A stretch of 64,000 bases of DNA from Sympetrum striolatum (Eukaryota; Arthropoda; Insecta; Odonata; Libellulidae), in contig OX388351.1 of assembly GCA_947579665.1 (NCBI GenBank), positions 4,340,001-4,404,000 on the forward strand, read 5' to 3'. Under the pieces are notes generated by a model, which was given only the letters and a program-made list of their open reading frames with translations, was not told the DNA's origin and made no database searches. How positions within the stretch are numbered: the stretch's first letter is position 1; each line of letters starts with the position of its first letter. Positions 48,985-58,461 of the stretch are shown in pieces. The position numbers were made by a program, and so were the translations under genes.

Positions 48985-49318
48985 AAATTTGAGAATCAAA
49001 TTTTTAAACTACATTAAATGAAATTGAAAGCTTACTGGTACTTATCTCAGGAAAAGGCTTAACAATTCTGTATAATAGAAAACATGATAACAAAAAAAAT
49101 TATCTTCAATATTGGGTAGCTCAAAGGGTGTTAGAAACACAAGATAAGTCAAAGAAAAGAAAAGGTAAGGATTCCCGAAGCTTCACTTTGGAGGGGGCGG
49201 TCACCAAAGACTTTTGACGATAGATAGGTCGCCCACGGAAAAAGGATATAGAGCTACCCAGCCTCATAACGAAAACAATCTTATAAAGAAAAAAAAATAT
49301 ATATCCATAGATTATCTT
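48985..49318 (-). other. BEL/Pao 3' non-coding region
   Basis: About 330 bp lie between the integrase stop and the polypurine tract. I see no open frame, and in particular no envelope-like gene. Confidence 0.7.
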
Positions 49319-51556
49319 CTAGGACTCAATTGGTAGCTTTACCAATTGAGCAACAGGTCGTTTTAAAATGCCATGTGAATGACGGATATTGACTACTCGG
49401 ACGCGACCGTCCCGACCTGGGAATATGTTCGTAACTCTCCCCAATCTCCATTGCTGAGAAGGGGACCCATCACTATGAATCAATACTAAATCTCCTACAT
49501 CAACTTGCGGCTGATCCTTAAACCACTTTGATCGCATCTTTAGTGTATGCAAGTACTCTTTTGACCACCTCTGCCAGAAATGTTGAGTTATTTGCCTTAC
49601 AAGTTGCCAGCGAGATAACCTACTACAATTGATATCTGTAATAGTAGAATCTGGGGTGCTAAGCAGCGGTGCACCTATCAAAAAATGCCCTGGAGTTAGT
49701 ACTTCCAACTCATTAGGGTCATTTGAGAGCGCAGTTAGAGGCCGTGAATTAAGAGTTGCTTCAACTCTGGCGAACACAGTTGAAAGCTCCTCAAACGTCA
49801 ATGAACGTTCCCCAATTATTCTTCGCAATATATTCTTGGCAGTTTTCATATTTGCCTCCCACAAACCTCCAAAATGTGGAGCAGCTGGATTGGGTGGATG
49901 AAAATGCCAAGTAATATGTCTACTTATGAGTGCATCAGTAATATTATCCCTAAGAAACGAATCGTGAAATTGTTTGTTCACTCCCATTAGATATCTACGG
50001 GCTCCAATAAAATTAGTGCCACAGTCAGAATATATGTGAGCGCATAATCCACGTCGCGATATAAATCTGTCAAGAGCAGCTATAAATGCATCAGTAGACA
50101 AGTTGGAAACGCCTTCTAAGAAACCTAAGTGACAGGTTTTCGTGGCAAAGCAAACAAATAGGCACAAATAAGCCTTAGAAATTTTAGCGTTTCTTCTGGT
50201 CGATTCTTTGATGTAGAAAGGACCACCAAAATCCACACCCGTATGATGAAATGGACGACTAGGTCGCACTCGGGAAGCTGGAAGATCACTCATTAGAGGG
50301 TACGTAGGAGTGGCTCGAAACTTGAAACAAACAATACATTTATGAATGCGCGTCCTGACTGCTTGTCTGCCAGATACAATCCAATAATTTTGAGATATCA
50401 AATTCAATAGAGTGGTGGAGCCTGCATGATTATACGCCCTATGATAATAATCTATGATTAGATTAGTCAAAGTAGAGGCTTTTGGAAGCAACAATGGGTG
50501 CTTCTTTGCATAATCTAAACATGTATTCCTTAATCTGCCGCCCACCCTGACGCAACCGTGGGAATCAATAAATGGAACTAATCTTTGAAGAGTGGTAGAA
50601 CAAGGCAAACCCTGTTTTAATTGTTTGATATCTTGTCCAAAGAAAAAAATTTGTGTGGCACGAATGCACACTATCAAGGCTTCGGAAAGTTCTGATAAAC
50701 TCAATTTGCCTGTAGGAGCCTGTTTCCGTTTTGGGGTGAGATAGGCAATAAATCTTAAACAATAAGCTATTGCTCTCTGTAGTCGTGGCAAAGAAGAGAA
50801 TCTATCAATAAAAGACAGATCGATTTTCATGGTGGTATGAAACATCACAATAGGACTACGGGATTTTAATTCAGGAATTTGGTCATGATCAATGTTTTCC
50901 ATAGTATTCATTTCCCATTGCTCGCAAGGAAAAGATACCCACGAGCGACCATTCCACCATAAATCATGTGCTATTAGCTGTGATGGCAATACACCTCGAC
51001 TTGCACAATCTGCGGGATTAGATTTTGTAGATATATGATTCCATGTTATTCCAACTGGAGAATCAATGATACGAACTACCCTATGGCATACAAAGGTTTT
51101 TAGTAGATGCTGAGGCATTTTCAACCAGGATAATACCACAGTGGAGTCACTCCATGCATACACAGAGGATATATTAATGAGTTTAGATAATGATTCAAAG
51201 ACATGCTCAATTAATTTTGTTAGCAATACAGCTCCAAGAAGTTCCAGTCTTGGAATGGAAACAGTCTTAATGGGTGCTACCTTCGTTTTTGCCATGAGTA
51301 TACATGCGTGACCCTGCACATCGAGTTTTCCACTGCGCAAATAGACAACTGCGGAATAGCCCTTTTCAGATGCATCACAAAATCCTAACAGGTGATAGTC
51401 TATGATCATGCCACCTGAAAACTTTTCGCATACAAATCTTTTAAGTTTGATCTCCGATAAGGAAGGGAGTTGTTTGACAAAATCATTCCAAGCTCTCAAC
51501 AAATGAGGAGGAACAGGGTCATCCCAACCTAAGTTAAATTTCCATAATTCCTGCAT
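49319..51556 (-). CDS. BEL/Pao RNase H-integrase part of pol
   Basis: This 745-codon frame is probably translated only as part of a longer polyprotein. RNase H (about 55-185) has its acidic residues at D61 (FCDAS), E105 (RLELL), D137 (WSDST) and D183 (NPADCASRG). Integrase follows, with the zinc-binding H372/H377/C407/C410 and the catalytic triad D442 (VDFGGPF), D511 (YSDCGTNF) and E567 (LWEANMK), then the C-terminal DUF5641-type domain (about 645-740, with DLVLIHSD and WRLGRV). All catalytic residues are present. Its apparent start, MQELW, is an internal Pao motif, not a true N-terminus. It overlaps the upstream frame by 23 nt in another frame. The product would cleave the RNA strand and insert the cDNA. 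Confidence 0.92.
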   Translation of the reverse strand: MQELWKFNLGWDDPVPPHLLRAWNDFVKQLPSLSEIKLKRFVCEKFSGGMIIDYHLLGFCDASEKGYSAVVYLRSGKLDVQGHACILMAKTKVAPIKTVSIPRLELLGAVLLTKLIEHVFESLSKLINISSVYAWSDSTVVLSWLKMPQHLLKTFVCHRVVRIIDSPVGITWNHISTKSNPADCASRGVLPSQLIAHDLWWNGRSWVSFPCEQWEMNTMENIDHDQIPELKSRSPIVMFHTTMKIDLSFIDRFSSLPRLQRAIAYCLRFIAYLTPKRKQAPTGKLSLSELSEALIVCIRATQIFFFGQDIKQLKQGLPCSTTLQRLVPFIDSHGCVRVGGRLRNTCLDYAKKHPLLLPKASTLTNLIIDYYHRAYNHAGSTTLLNLISQNYWIVSGRQAVRTRIHKCIVCFKFRATPTYPLMSDLPASRVRPSRPFHHTGVDFGGPFYIKESTRRNAKISKAYLCLFVCFATKTCHLGFLEGVSNLSTDAFIAALDRFISRRGLCAHIYSDCGTNFIGARRYLMGVNKQFHDSFLRDNITDALISRHITWHFHPPNPAAPHFGGLWEANMKTAKNILRRIIGERSLTFEELSTVFARVEATLNSRPLTALSNDPNELEVLTPGHFLIGAPLLSTPDSTITDINCSRLSRWQLVRQITQHFWQRWSKEYLHTLKMRSKWFKDQPQVDVGDLVLIHSDGSPSQQWRLGRVTNIFPGRDGRVRVVNIRHSHGILKRPVAQLVKLPIES

Positions 51557-54500
51557 AAAATACTGCAGGCGATATCCATCCTAATGGATCAAATAACTTT
51601 GCTATTGTTGAAAGAATACTTCTCTTGGTTGAAGAAGCTTTAGAGATATTAATGTGATAAGAGAATGTATCTGAACGTGGTTCCCAATGAATACCTAAAA
51701 CCTTCATCATTTGGTCACCCTCTTGCCTGAAATATATATCAGATGGACTTAAACCAATAGGAGATCCTTGAAATAATTGAGATATATTTGAAGACCATTT
51801 TCTAAGTTGAAATCCACCAGACTGCAATAACCCTTGTAGCTGTTGAATTAGCTCAATCGCTTCAGGTTCACTAGATGCCCCTGTCAGCAAATCATCGACA
51901 AAGAAATCTCGTGATAGAACAGACGCAGCTTTGGGAAAATTATCAGCCCCGTCCTCAGATAATTGCTTCAAGGTACGGATTGCAAGATAATGGGATGAAG
52001 TGAGCCCATATGTAACTGTATTCAGTCTATACTCCTGAAAGGATTCCTTCTCAGACGATCGCCAAACGATATGTTGATAATTTCTGTGCTGAGGAAGTAA
52101 ATGAATCATTCGATACATTTTGCAAATATCTGCGACTAGTGCTATCGGATGTAAGCGAAACCTATTAATCAGATCTGATATATCTCGTTGCAACTTAGGC
52201 CCCTTTAAAAGGAAATCATTCAATGACTTGCCAGAACTAGATTTCGATGACCCATCAAACACTACTCGAACCTTAGTGGTACTACTGAAAGGTTTTACAA
52301 CTGCGTGATGAGGGATATAGTAATTCCCCGATCCCCATTTAGCAAGTGACATATGTTTAAGATTCAAATATTCCTCCAAGAAGGCTGTATACTCAGCATG
52401 TAGTTCTTCATCCTGTTTAAATTTACGCTCTAAATTCGTAAATCTCCTGATAGCTTGCGTTTGTGAGTCCCCCAGAGATAGTGAGATATCATCGTCTTTT
52501 AGTAGCAAAGGTACCACATAACTTCCATCAGGATTTCGATAATGTAATGTCCTGAATTGCTCCTCAGCAACTTTATCTTCAGGTGAGTTATTATTAACTG
52601 AAGGCAATTCCTCAATTTTCCAAAAATTCTGTAGGGATGCATTCAGGTCATTTTCAACAGACGTGAAGCAAGTGACCACATTTGAACTTTGATCCGATAC
52701 TTTTGTTGCCATTGGACCCAAAAGAATATACCCAAAAACTGACGGCCATGCTCTAGGGAGACCTACTTGCCGCAGAATGGGACCTTCTGTCATAATATCT
52801 GAATATAAATCAGCACCAACCAAGAAATTAATTGGCCCTGGATTGAAAAATGTAGGATCCGCTAAATCCAACGAAGAGAATTTTTCATAAACTGAGTCAG
52901 GGATTGGAAAGGAAGGCTGATTAGAAGTTATTTTGGGAATTACGATAGCAGAGACCTGTATTTCCTTGTCGTTGTTGCGTGGCTTCATTATAAATGAAGT
53001 AACACCTTGTGTCTTACACACGGGAGTATCTGATAAACCTAAACAATTAAGGCTCATCTTTCTTCGAAACAGCCCTAATCTCTGTTGGCACTCGGTAGTT
53101 ATAAAGCTAGCCTGTGAGGCTGGATCAACTATCATTCTTATAGGCTCTAAAGTTCCATAAGCTGTCTTAACTAATGCCACAGCAGTGCCCAAGAGAACAG
53201 AAATATGGTTTGAGTTAAACTCCGTCAGGCAAAACATCCAGTTCACTACTGTATTACTAAGAACGTGTCTAGCCTCCTCAGATAAGTCTTTAGAAGCCCC
53301 GTTCGTACTTGAATGTTTCGGTTCCTGATTAACTTCATCAGACTTTGACTGTGAACCTTGACCATAATTACTATTTGAACATAATAATGAATGATGTTTG
53401 CGAGAGCAGTACCTGCACCTGTATTTAGATTTACAGTCTAGTGATTTATGAACACTGGCTAGACAGTTAAAACAAATACCTTGAGATTTGATTAAGTCCT
53501 TTCGCTTTTCTACATTAAATGCATTAAATTGCGGGCATTGATAAAGTCTATGTTGCGCCTCGCAAAGCTGACATTTAATCCTGTTTTCATGTTCAAATCG
53601 AGACATAGTCAACAGTGAAGTTTTTTGAGAAACCCCTTTAGTCACGGAGGAATTTTTGACGAGGTCAGACTTAACTTGCTTGCATCCAGATGTTCTTAAA
53701 ATGTTCACATATCTACGCCCGAATTCTAAAAGACGTACAATTGAAGGAAAATCGACGTCATGATTCTCTAATTCAAACTGCCTTTTGATAGATTTATCCA
53801 AAGCCTTTGAGGCGATATAAAACATAATAAATTCGGACAGATTTGGAATTTTCATCGCATTCAAAGCGTTTACATTTTCCGAGAAAATATCGAAAAAATT
53901 CTGCAAAGAATCAACCGAATCAGAATTGATCCGAATACTAAATAATTTCTCTAGATAGTGAAAAGCAAGCAACCTCTTATTTTCGTATTGCTGAACTAAC
54001 GTCTGCCATGCAATTACGTAATTTTCTGAAATGATAGGTATACTAGAAACCAAAGTCAATGCCTGACCCTTTAGGCTTGATAAAAGATAATGATACTTTT
54101 CAATGTCAGATAAAGTCTTATTGGAGTCAATTAAGCTCGTAAATACATCGAAAAATTGCTTAAAGTTAGCGAGATTGCCATCAAAAGTCGGAATACTAAT
54201 AGTAGGTAGTCGCATTGAGGGAGAGACCGAAGGTTGACCTTCCCTGATATTAGAAGGGGATTCCTTCGTTACTTGGCTTGCGATAGCATTGATCTTATGA
54301 AAGTGGCATTCAACTCGTTCCTCTAACTCGCTTTCGGACAACTCCACGTCTAAATTCAAATCGAATGCCAACTCACGCAATTCATTTGTTAACGAAACAA
54401 GAGTTTTCATTTCGTCCGGCAAAGTCGAAACACGACTTAAGAAAACGGATAATTCATCCCTTTGAGATAGAATCGTGGTCGACATTAAATACAATCTCTC

Positions 54501-54608
54501 GATTGTTCGAATGACTGAATCACGTCTCCTTTTGGTAATTGCATACTTTCGATTCCAAATCCGAATATTTTTACTACTACTTTCAAGCTCAATCTCGTCA
54601 TTAGGCAT
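51534..54608 (-). CDS. BEL/Pao gag-protease-RT part of the polyprotein
   Basis: This 1024-codon frame starts from the ATG at 54608. The gag part (DUF1759-like, about 130-305, with IPTFDGN and FKQFFDVF) is followed by zinc-knuckle-type clusters at 346-358, 379-392 (CFNCLASVHKSLDC, exact CCHC) and 397-410. The DUF1758-type aspartic protease has its catalytic D495 in DPASQASFI rather than the common DSG. The Pao RT (about 740-910) has motif A D827 (VADICKMY) and the catalytic FFVDDLL at 902-908. The frame ends AGIMEI-stop, just before the RNase H region. Family members continue here in one frame, so a short deletion or indel has split pol. The gag knuckles bind RNA, the protease matures the polyprotein and the RT copies the RNA. 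Confidence 0.92.
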   Translation of the reverse strand: MPNDEIELESSSKNIRIWNRKYAITKRRRDSVIRTIERLYLMSTTILSQRDELSVFLSRVSTLPDEMKTLVSLTNELRELAFDLNLDVELSESELEERVECHFHKINAIASQVTKESPSNIREGQPSVSPSMRLPTISIPTFDGNLANFKQFFDVFTSLIDSNKTLSDIEKYHYLLSSLKGQALTLVSSIPIISENYVIAWQTLVQQYENKRLLAFHYLEKLFSIRINSDSVDSLQNFFDIFSENVNALNAMKIPNLSEFIMFYIASKALDKSIKRQFELENHDVDFPSIVRLLEFGRRYVNILRTSGCKQVKSDLVKNSSVTKGVSQKTSLLTMSRFEHENRIKCQLCEAQHRLYQCPQFNAFNVEKRKDLIKSQGICFNCLASVHKSLDCKSKYRCRYCSRKHHSLLCSNSNYGQGSQSKSDEVNQEPKHSSTNGASKDLSEEARHVLSNTVVNWMFCLTEFNSNHISVLLGTAVALVKTAYGTLEPIRMIVDPASQASFITTECQQRLGLFRRKMSLNCLGLSDTPVCKTQGVTSFIMKPRNNDKEIQVSAIVIPKITSNQPSFPIPDSVYEKFSSLDLADPTFFNPGPINFLVGADLYSDIMTEGPILRQVGLPRAWPSVFGYILLGPMATKVSDQSSNVVTCFTSVENDLNASLQNFWKIEELPSVNNNSPEDKVAEEQFRTLHYRNPDGSYVVPLLLKDDDISLSLGDSQTQAIRRFTNLERKFKQDEELHAEYTAFLEEYLNLKHMSLAKWGSGNYYIPHHAVVKPFSSTTKVRVVFDGSSKSSSGKSLNDFLLKGPKLQRDISDLINRFRLHPIALVADICKMYRMIHLLPQHRNYQHIVWRSSEKESFQEYRLNTVTYGLTSSHYLAIRTLKQLSEDGADNFPKAASVLSRDFFVDDLLTGASSEPEAIELIQQLQGLLQSGGFQLRKWSSNISQLFQGSPIGLSPSDIYFRQEGDQMMKVLGIHWEPRSDTFSYHINISKASSTKRSILSTIAKLFDPLGWISPAVFYAGIMEI

Positions 54609-54786
54609 GATAAACGATTGTAAGAGACACCTTCAAAAAAGATATATTGACGTGCAAACAAAAGATAAAGCGATCACCCGCACACAGAAAATTACCGTCA
54701 ATCAACAAAGAAACGGAAAAGCTACTTAAGTTGCCTTTCCCAAGATAAGCCAGTAAGCCATACACAATCCGCTCTAGTTTAATAAT
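54609..54786 (-). other. BEL/Pao 5' leader
   Basis: About 180 bp lie between the primer binding site and the gag ATG. No frame or special structure is noted. Confidence 0.7.
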
Positions 54787-54805
54787 GATCCGGCCCGAAG
54801 GACCA
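54787..54805 (-). promoter_or_regulatory. tRNA primer binding site of the BEL/Pao element
   Basis: On the - strand TGGTCCTTCGGGCCGGATC lies 8 nt inside the 5' LTR. Its complement ends CCGGCCCGAAGGACCA, which looks like a tRNA 3' end including CCA. I do not assign the tRNA species. Confidence 0.75.
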
Positions 54806-54813
54806 AAAAACAA

Positions 54814-55110
54814 TGTTCTCTATTTCGTCCAATAGGTTGAAATATAGAGAAATAGTGATATAATAAGTGGACTGTAATTTTGGCTATGGGAATGTATGAC
54901 TTACCATTGAGTAGAGGTGCCTTCTCGCTGTACCATTCCTCTGGTATGTTCCGATGATAAAGGGACAGACTGACTACTACCGACTAGATACTTTTAAAAC
55001 AGAACACAGAGAAAAAAAACACAATCGAAAAAAGGGCCTCCAAATTTGGTAAGCCACACATTCCCCTGGTGGCCAAAAGGAAAATAACAAACTGGTGCGA
55101 ATACGAAACA
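54814..55110 (-). repeat. 5' LTR of the BEL/Pao element
   Basis: This 297-bp copy is the upstream LTR on the - strand, so it should carry the promoter. No substitution from 48676-48972 was seen. Confidence 0.93.
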
Positions 55111-55115
55111 ACAAT
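55111..55115. repeat. Target-site duplication of the BEL/Pao element, right
   Basis: ACAAT follows the LTR and matches 48671-48675. Confidence 0.9.
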
Positions 55116-55229
55116 AGTATATAAATAAATAAATACATAAATAAATAAATACATAAATATACAATAAATAAGAGTATAAAATTGTAAATAAATATGTGAA
55201 TAAAGGTTTTCATAAATTACATATAAATG
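55116..55229. repeat. AAAT-type simple repeat
   Basis: Imperfect TAAATAAATAAATACATAAA repeats lead into the hairpin minisatellite. Confidence 0.8.
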
Positions 55230-56040
55230 CAAGGTGAAAAACTAATAAAAACACCTTTGGATACATAAGTAAATAAATAAGTAAAAGTGCTAAAAATGGT
55301 ACATAAAAACAAGGTAAAAAATATTACGACTGTTAAAAAACGCCTTGAGGTAAATGAGTAAATAAGTTGGTAAAACGTTGTACATGAAACAAGGTGAAAA
55401 AATCTCCCCTATTAAAAAGCACCTTGAAAAATTTGAATAAATACATAGATAAAGATGCGATTAGTGTAAAAACAAGGTGAAAAACATTTCAAATGTAAAA
55501 ACCACTTTGAGATAAATAAATAAATACATTGGTAAAAGTGCTAAGCACGGTATATAAAAACAAGGTGAAAAAGGTCCCAACCGTTAAAAAAAACTTTAAA
55601 AAAAAAGTAAAAACATAAATAAAAGTGTAAGTGGTATAAAAACCAGTTGAAAAAGTCTTCACTGTTAATAAACACCTTGAAAACAAAACTAAATAAAACA
55701 TGGATGAAAGTGCTGGATATGTAAAAACAAGGTGAAAAACATTTAACCTGTTAAAAAACACCTTGAAAATAAATAAATAAATAACAGAATAAATGTACTG
55801 AATATGTAAAAAACAAGGTGAAAAAATCTTCACTGTTAAAAGACACCTTGAAAATTAAAAAAAAAAACATAAATGGGTACAAGTGTGATCACTGTATATA
55901 GAACAAGGTGAAAAAGATAAACAATTGATAAACAACACCTTGAGAAGTAAAATACAAGGGAATAAAACCATGTGCTGATGCACTGTATATACACAAGGTC
56001 AAGTTAAAGTGTATAAAGGGATCTCAACCGTTAAAACCCC
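55230..56040 (+). repeat. ~85-bp minisatellite with a CAAGGTG/CACCTTG stem
   Basis: About ten units begin with CAAGGTG-type words at 55230, 55310, 55390, 55473, 55561, 55643, 55728, 55814, 55904 and 55994, spaced 80-90 bp. In most units AAAAA and 15-20 nt are followed by the complementary CACCTTG, so each unit can form a 7-bp hairpin. The rest is AAAT-rich. The paired words are better kept than the loop. Confidence 0.85.
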
Positions 56041-56330
56041 AAAGAAATAAATAACACTAGACGATAACAAAACACTGACGAACAGACACACACACCCACA
56101 CACTGTCACTATTAAACAAAAGTTTCATCGTCCTTAATATCATTACACAACACGGGTAGCTGGGATGCTAGGAAACTATAAGGTCAATAATTAGATAAAT
56201 AAATAAATATATAAAAAGACTCCCCGTCAGCATTACTGTGTCGTGTACCGCCGGAGGAGGTGCTTCTCTAACTTCCCCCGCCTGAAACAGGCCCGCAGCT
56301 CCGGTGAGAGGGCGTTGGAGGTATCATTGC
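56041..56330. other. Spacer with a GC-rich patch
   Basis: A CACACACACCCACACAC run lies near 56090, and about 100 bp of GC-rich sequence near 56220-56325 (CCGCCGGAGGAGG, CCCCCGCCTG, GTGAGAGGGCG) is unlike the flanks. It could be a fragment of an unidentified element. I cannot assign it. Confidence 0.4.
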
Positions 56331-57590
56331 AGATAAGCAAGATGTAACTGTTTGAAAAATAAAAAAATCGCAGTATTTAAAATGACTCAAAATCTATTAA
56401 TTTATACAGTAGGTGTAATTGTATTTGTTACTGTACATGCAAGGTTTTGGGATATCATAGCAAATAAGCGGGATATAAGCGTTTGAAAAATAAAAAATCG
56501 AATTTTTTGAAATTGCTCCGAATCAAAATTCATTACTTCAAATGATAGCAGTAGAAATTGTCGTTCCTGTACATGTAAGGGTTTTGGAATATTATTGCAA
56601 ATAAGCGAGATATGAGGGTTTGAAATAATAAAAAATCGATATTTTTGAAAATTTCTCGAAATCAATATCCATTAATTCTGATGGTAGGTTTATTTATTGT
56701 TGTTACTATACACGCAAGGGTTTTCAATATCATTGCAAATAAGCGAGATAAGAGGGTTTGATTAATAAAAATCGAATTTTTAATATTGCTCGAAATCAAA
56801 AATTATTGATTCTGATGGTAGGTTTATTTCTGTTATGACTGTTGCAAGGGTTTTGCGATATTATTTCAAATAAACGATACATGAGGGTTTGAAAAACTAA
56901 AAAATGGAATTTTTTTATAATTGCTCAAAATCAAAATCCATTACTTCTGATGGTAGGTTTATTTATTGTAGTTACTATACATGCAAGGGTTTTGCGATAT
57001 CATTGCAAATAAGCGAGATATGAAGGTTTGAAAAAATAAAAAATCGAATTTTTTTATAATTGTTCGAAATCAAAATCCATTACTTCTGATGGTAGGTTTG
57101 TTTATTGTAGTTACTATACATGCAAGGGATTTGCGATATCATTTCAAATAAGCGAGATATGAGGGTTTGGAAAACTAAAAAATCGAATTTTTTTATAATT
57201 GCTCGAAATCAAAATCCTTTACTTCTGATGGTAGGTTTATTTATTGTAGTTACTATACATGCAAGGGATTTGCGATATCATTGCAAATAAGCGAGATATG
57301 AGGGTTTGAAAAACTAAAAAATCGAATTTTTTTATAATTGTTCGAAATCAAAATCTATTAATTCTGATGGTAGGTTTATTTATTGTAGTTACTATACATG
57401 CAAGGGATTTGCGATATCATTGCAAATAAGCGAGATATGAGGGTTTGAAATAATAAAAAATCTATATTTTGGAAAATTTCTTGAAATCAAAATCCATGTA
57501 CTCTGATGGTAGGTTTATATATTGTAGTGACTATACATGCAAATATGCAGATATAATTGCATATAAGCGAGATATGAGGGTTTGGGTTTG
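56331..57590 (+). repeat. 139-bp satellite array
   Basis: The monomers have AAATAAGCGAGATATGAGGGTTTG, then AAAATCGAATTTTT, GCTCGAAATCAAAATCCATTA, TTCTGATGGTAGGTTTATTTATTG, and TACATGCAAGGGTTTTGCGATATC. GCGAGAT boxes at 56605, 56743, 57013, 57152, 57291, 57430 and 57567 give periods of 137-139 bp, with one box decayed near 56874. There are about nine monomers. The central ones are the most alike. Confidence 0.88.
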
Positions 57591-57820
57591 TAAAATCATT
57601 GGAATTTTTGTAATAATTATCTTCAATTGTAGTCAAAATTTATTTTGGATTTTTTAATTTTTAGGATAAAAATCCTAAATTACTTGAAATTAAAAGATTC
57701 TTGAAAAATCAAGGGGTTTTTGTAATAATTATCTTCAATTGTAGTCAAAATTTATCTTGGATTTTCAAATTTAAGGATAAAAATCCTTAATTTCTTGAAA
57801 TAACTAGAGAATTTATGCCA
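57591..57820 (+). repeat. Pair of ~117-bp direct repeats
   Basis: TTTTTGTAATAATTATCTTC with the following AATTGTAGTCAAAATTTAT and GGATAAAAATCC occurs at about 57605 and 57718. The second copy has small changes. Confidence 0.8.
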
Positions 57821-57866
57821 TATCTTTAGATTTTTGATTTAATTATCGAGTTAGTATTATTTGTTT

Positions 57867-58153
57867 CCAGATTTTAGCCTTTATTTTCGTTATTTCATTG
57901 AGATATGATCGAAAAAATCAACGAGAACGGATACTTTCAGTTAAATTTCAATTTTTTTCCTCTTTTTTGCCTTTATTTCCGTCATTTAATCGAGATATGA
58001 TGGAAAAAAGCGACGAGAACGGATAATTTTAGCGAATTTCCAATTTTTTCCTCTTTTTTGCCAATATTTCTGTCTTTCTATTGAGATATGATCGGAAAAA
58101 GCAACGAAAACGGATAATTTTAGCGAAAATTTAATGTTTTCCACATATTAGCC
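57867..58153 (+). repeat. 92-bp satellite, first higher-order copy, left part
   Basis: The monomers have TCGAGATATGATCGAAAAAAGC, AACGAAAACGGATAATTTTAGCG, AAATTTCAATTTTTTCCTC and a TTTGCCTTAATTTCCGTCATTTTA-type box. GAGATATGAT boxes lie about 92 bp apart (57900, 57992, 58083). It begins CCAGATTTTAGCC at 57867, the start word of the 551-bp higher-order unit. Confidence 0.88.
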
Positions 58154-58165
58154 TTATTTTTCGTT
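58154..58165. repeat. Target-site duplication, left (12 bp)
   Basis: TTATTTTTCGTT is repeated at 58462-58473. The uninterrupted site is preserved in the next higher-order copy at 59013-59024. Confidence 0.85.
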
Positions 58166-58461
58166 TTTTTTCAACAATTTTCCTCAACATCCCTTTGTTT
58201 GGCTGGTGCCTCCATGAAGCCCGGCAATGGACGATGCCGCTAGCCGGACGAACCCATACCGCCATCTGCCAACAAAGCTCCCCAAACGGAATGTTGAATT
58301 GTTCTGCCTCGGTAGCTTAGCTGGTTAAAGCACTCTCCCGGCAAGAGGAAGATCCCGGGTTCGATTCCCGGCCTTGGTGGACTTTTTTCCATGTCCGTTT
58401 CTCCTTGGGTTTTTCGTGGGTGCACTTCCTTATGTGCAATTTTCACCCTTCCTCTTCCTTG
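58166..58461. mobile_element. tRNA-containing SINE-like insertion (296 bp)
   Basis: A GC-richer insertion with 12-bp target duplications interrupts one monomer of the 92-bp satellite. The equivalent monomer 551 bp away is uninterrupted, which proves insertion after the higher-order repeat was amplified. It holds a tRNA-like sequence on the + strand. The left end is a T-run, which would be an A-tail on the - strand, so the tRNA part is antisense to the presumed tail, or else the T-run is target sequence. The ACTTTTT-CC-rich sequence after the tRNA recalls the fold-back insertion at 44.8-45.3 kb. Confidence 0.8.
58306..58378 (+). tRNA. tRNA-like sequence in the SINE-like insertion (not a functional gene)
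   Basis: About 73 nt long. It has D stem GCTT/AAGC, anticodon stem CTCTC/GAGGA, loop CCGGCAA and T arm CCGGG-TTCGATT-CCCGG. The acceptor stem GCCTCGG/CCTTGGT has two mismatches. The loop is identical to that of the fold-back tRNAs, including C at position 33. ACTTTTTTCC follows. Confidence 0.55.

Larger units (their letters stand above)
48676..55110 (-). mobile_element. BEL/Pao LTR retrotransposon, near-complete and young
   Basis: The element is 6435 bp on the - strand, with 297-bp LTRs bounded by TG...CA, a 5-bp target duplication (ACAAT), a primer binding site, a polypurine tract, and gag-protease-RT and RNase H-integrase frames in BEL/Pao order. I found no difference between the two LTRs by eye, so insertion was recent. 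The only coding defect I see is one frame break between RT and RNase H. The family is classed as Belpaoviridae. No envelope-like frame is present. Confidence 0.95.

Noticed and set aside
49629..53160. Small + strand open frames inside the BEL/Pao element
   Set aside because: They are antisense shadows of the pol frames with no independent motif.
54977..55833. - strand open frames rich in Phe, Leu, Ile and Tyr next to the LTR
   Set aside because: They are translations of AAAT-type simple repeat and the hairpin minisatellite. They look like membrane proteins only because of TTT/TAT codons.
44888..58378. Functional tRNA-Ala genes
   Set aside because: C at position 33, mismatched anticodon or acceptor pairs, and placement inside mobile insertions argue for tRNA-derived repeats, although the cloverleaf is largely intact.
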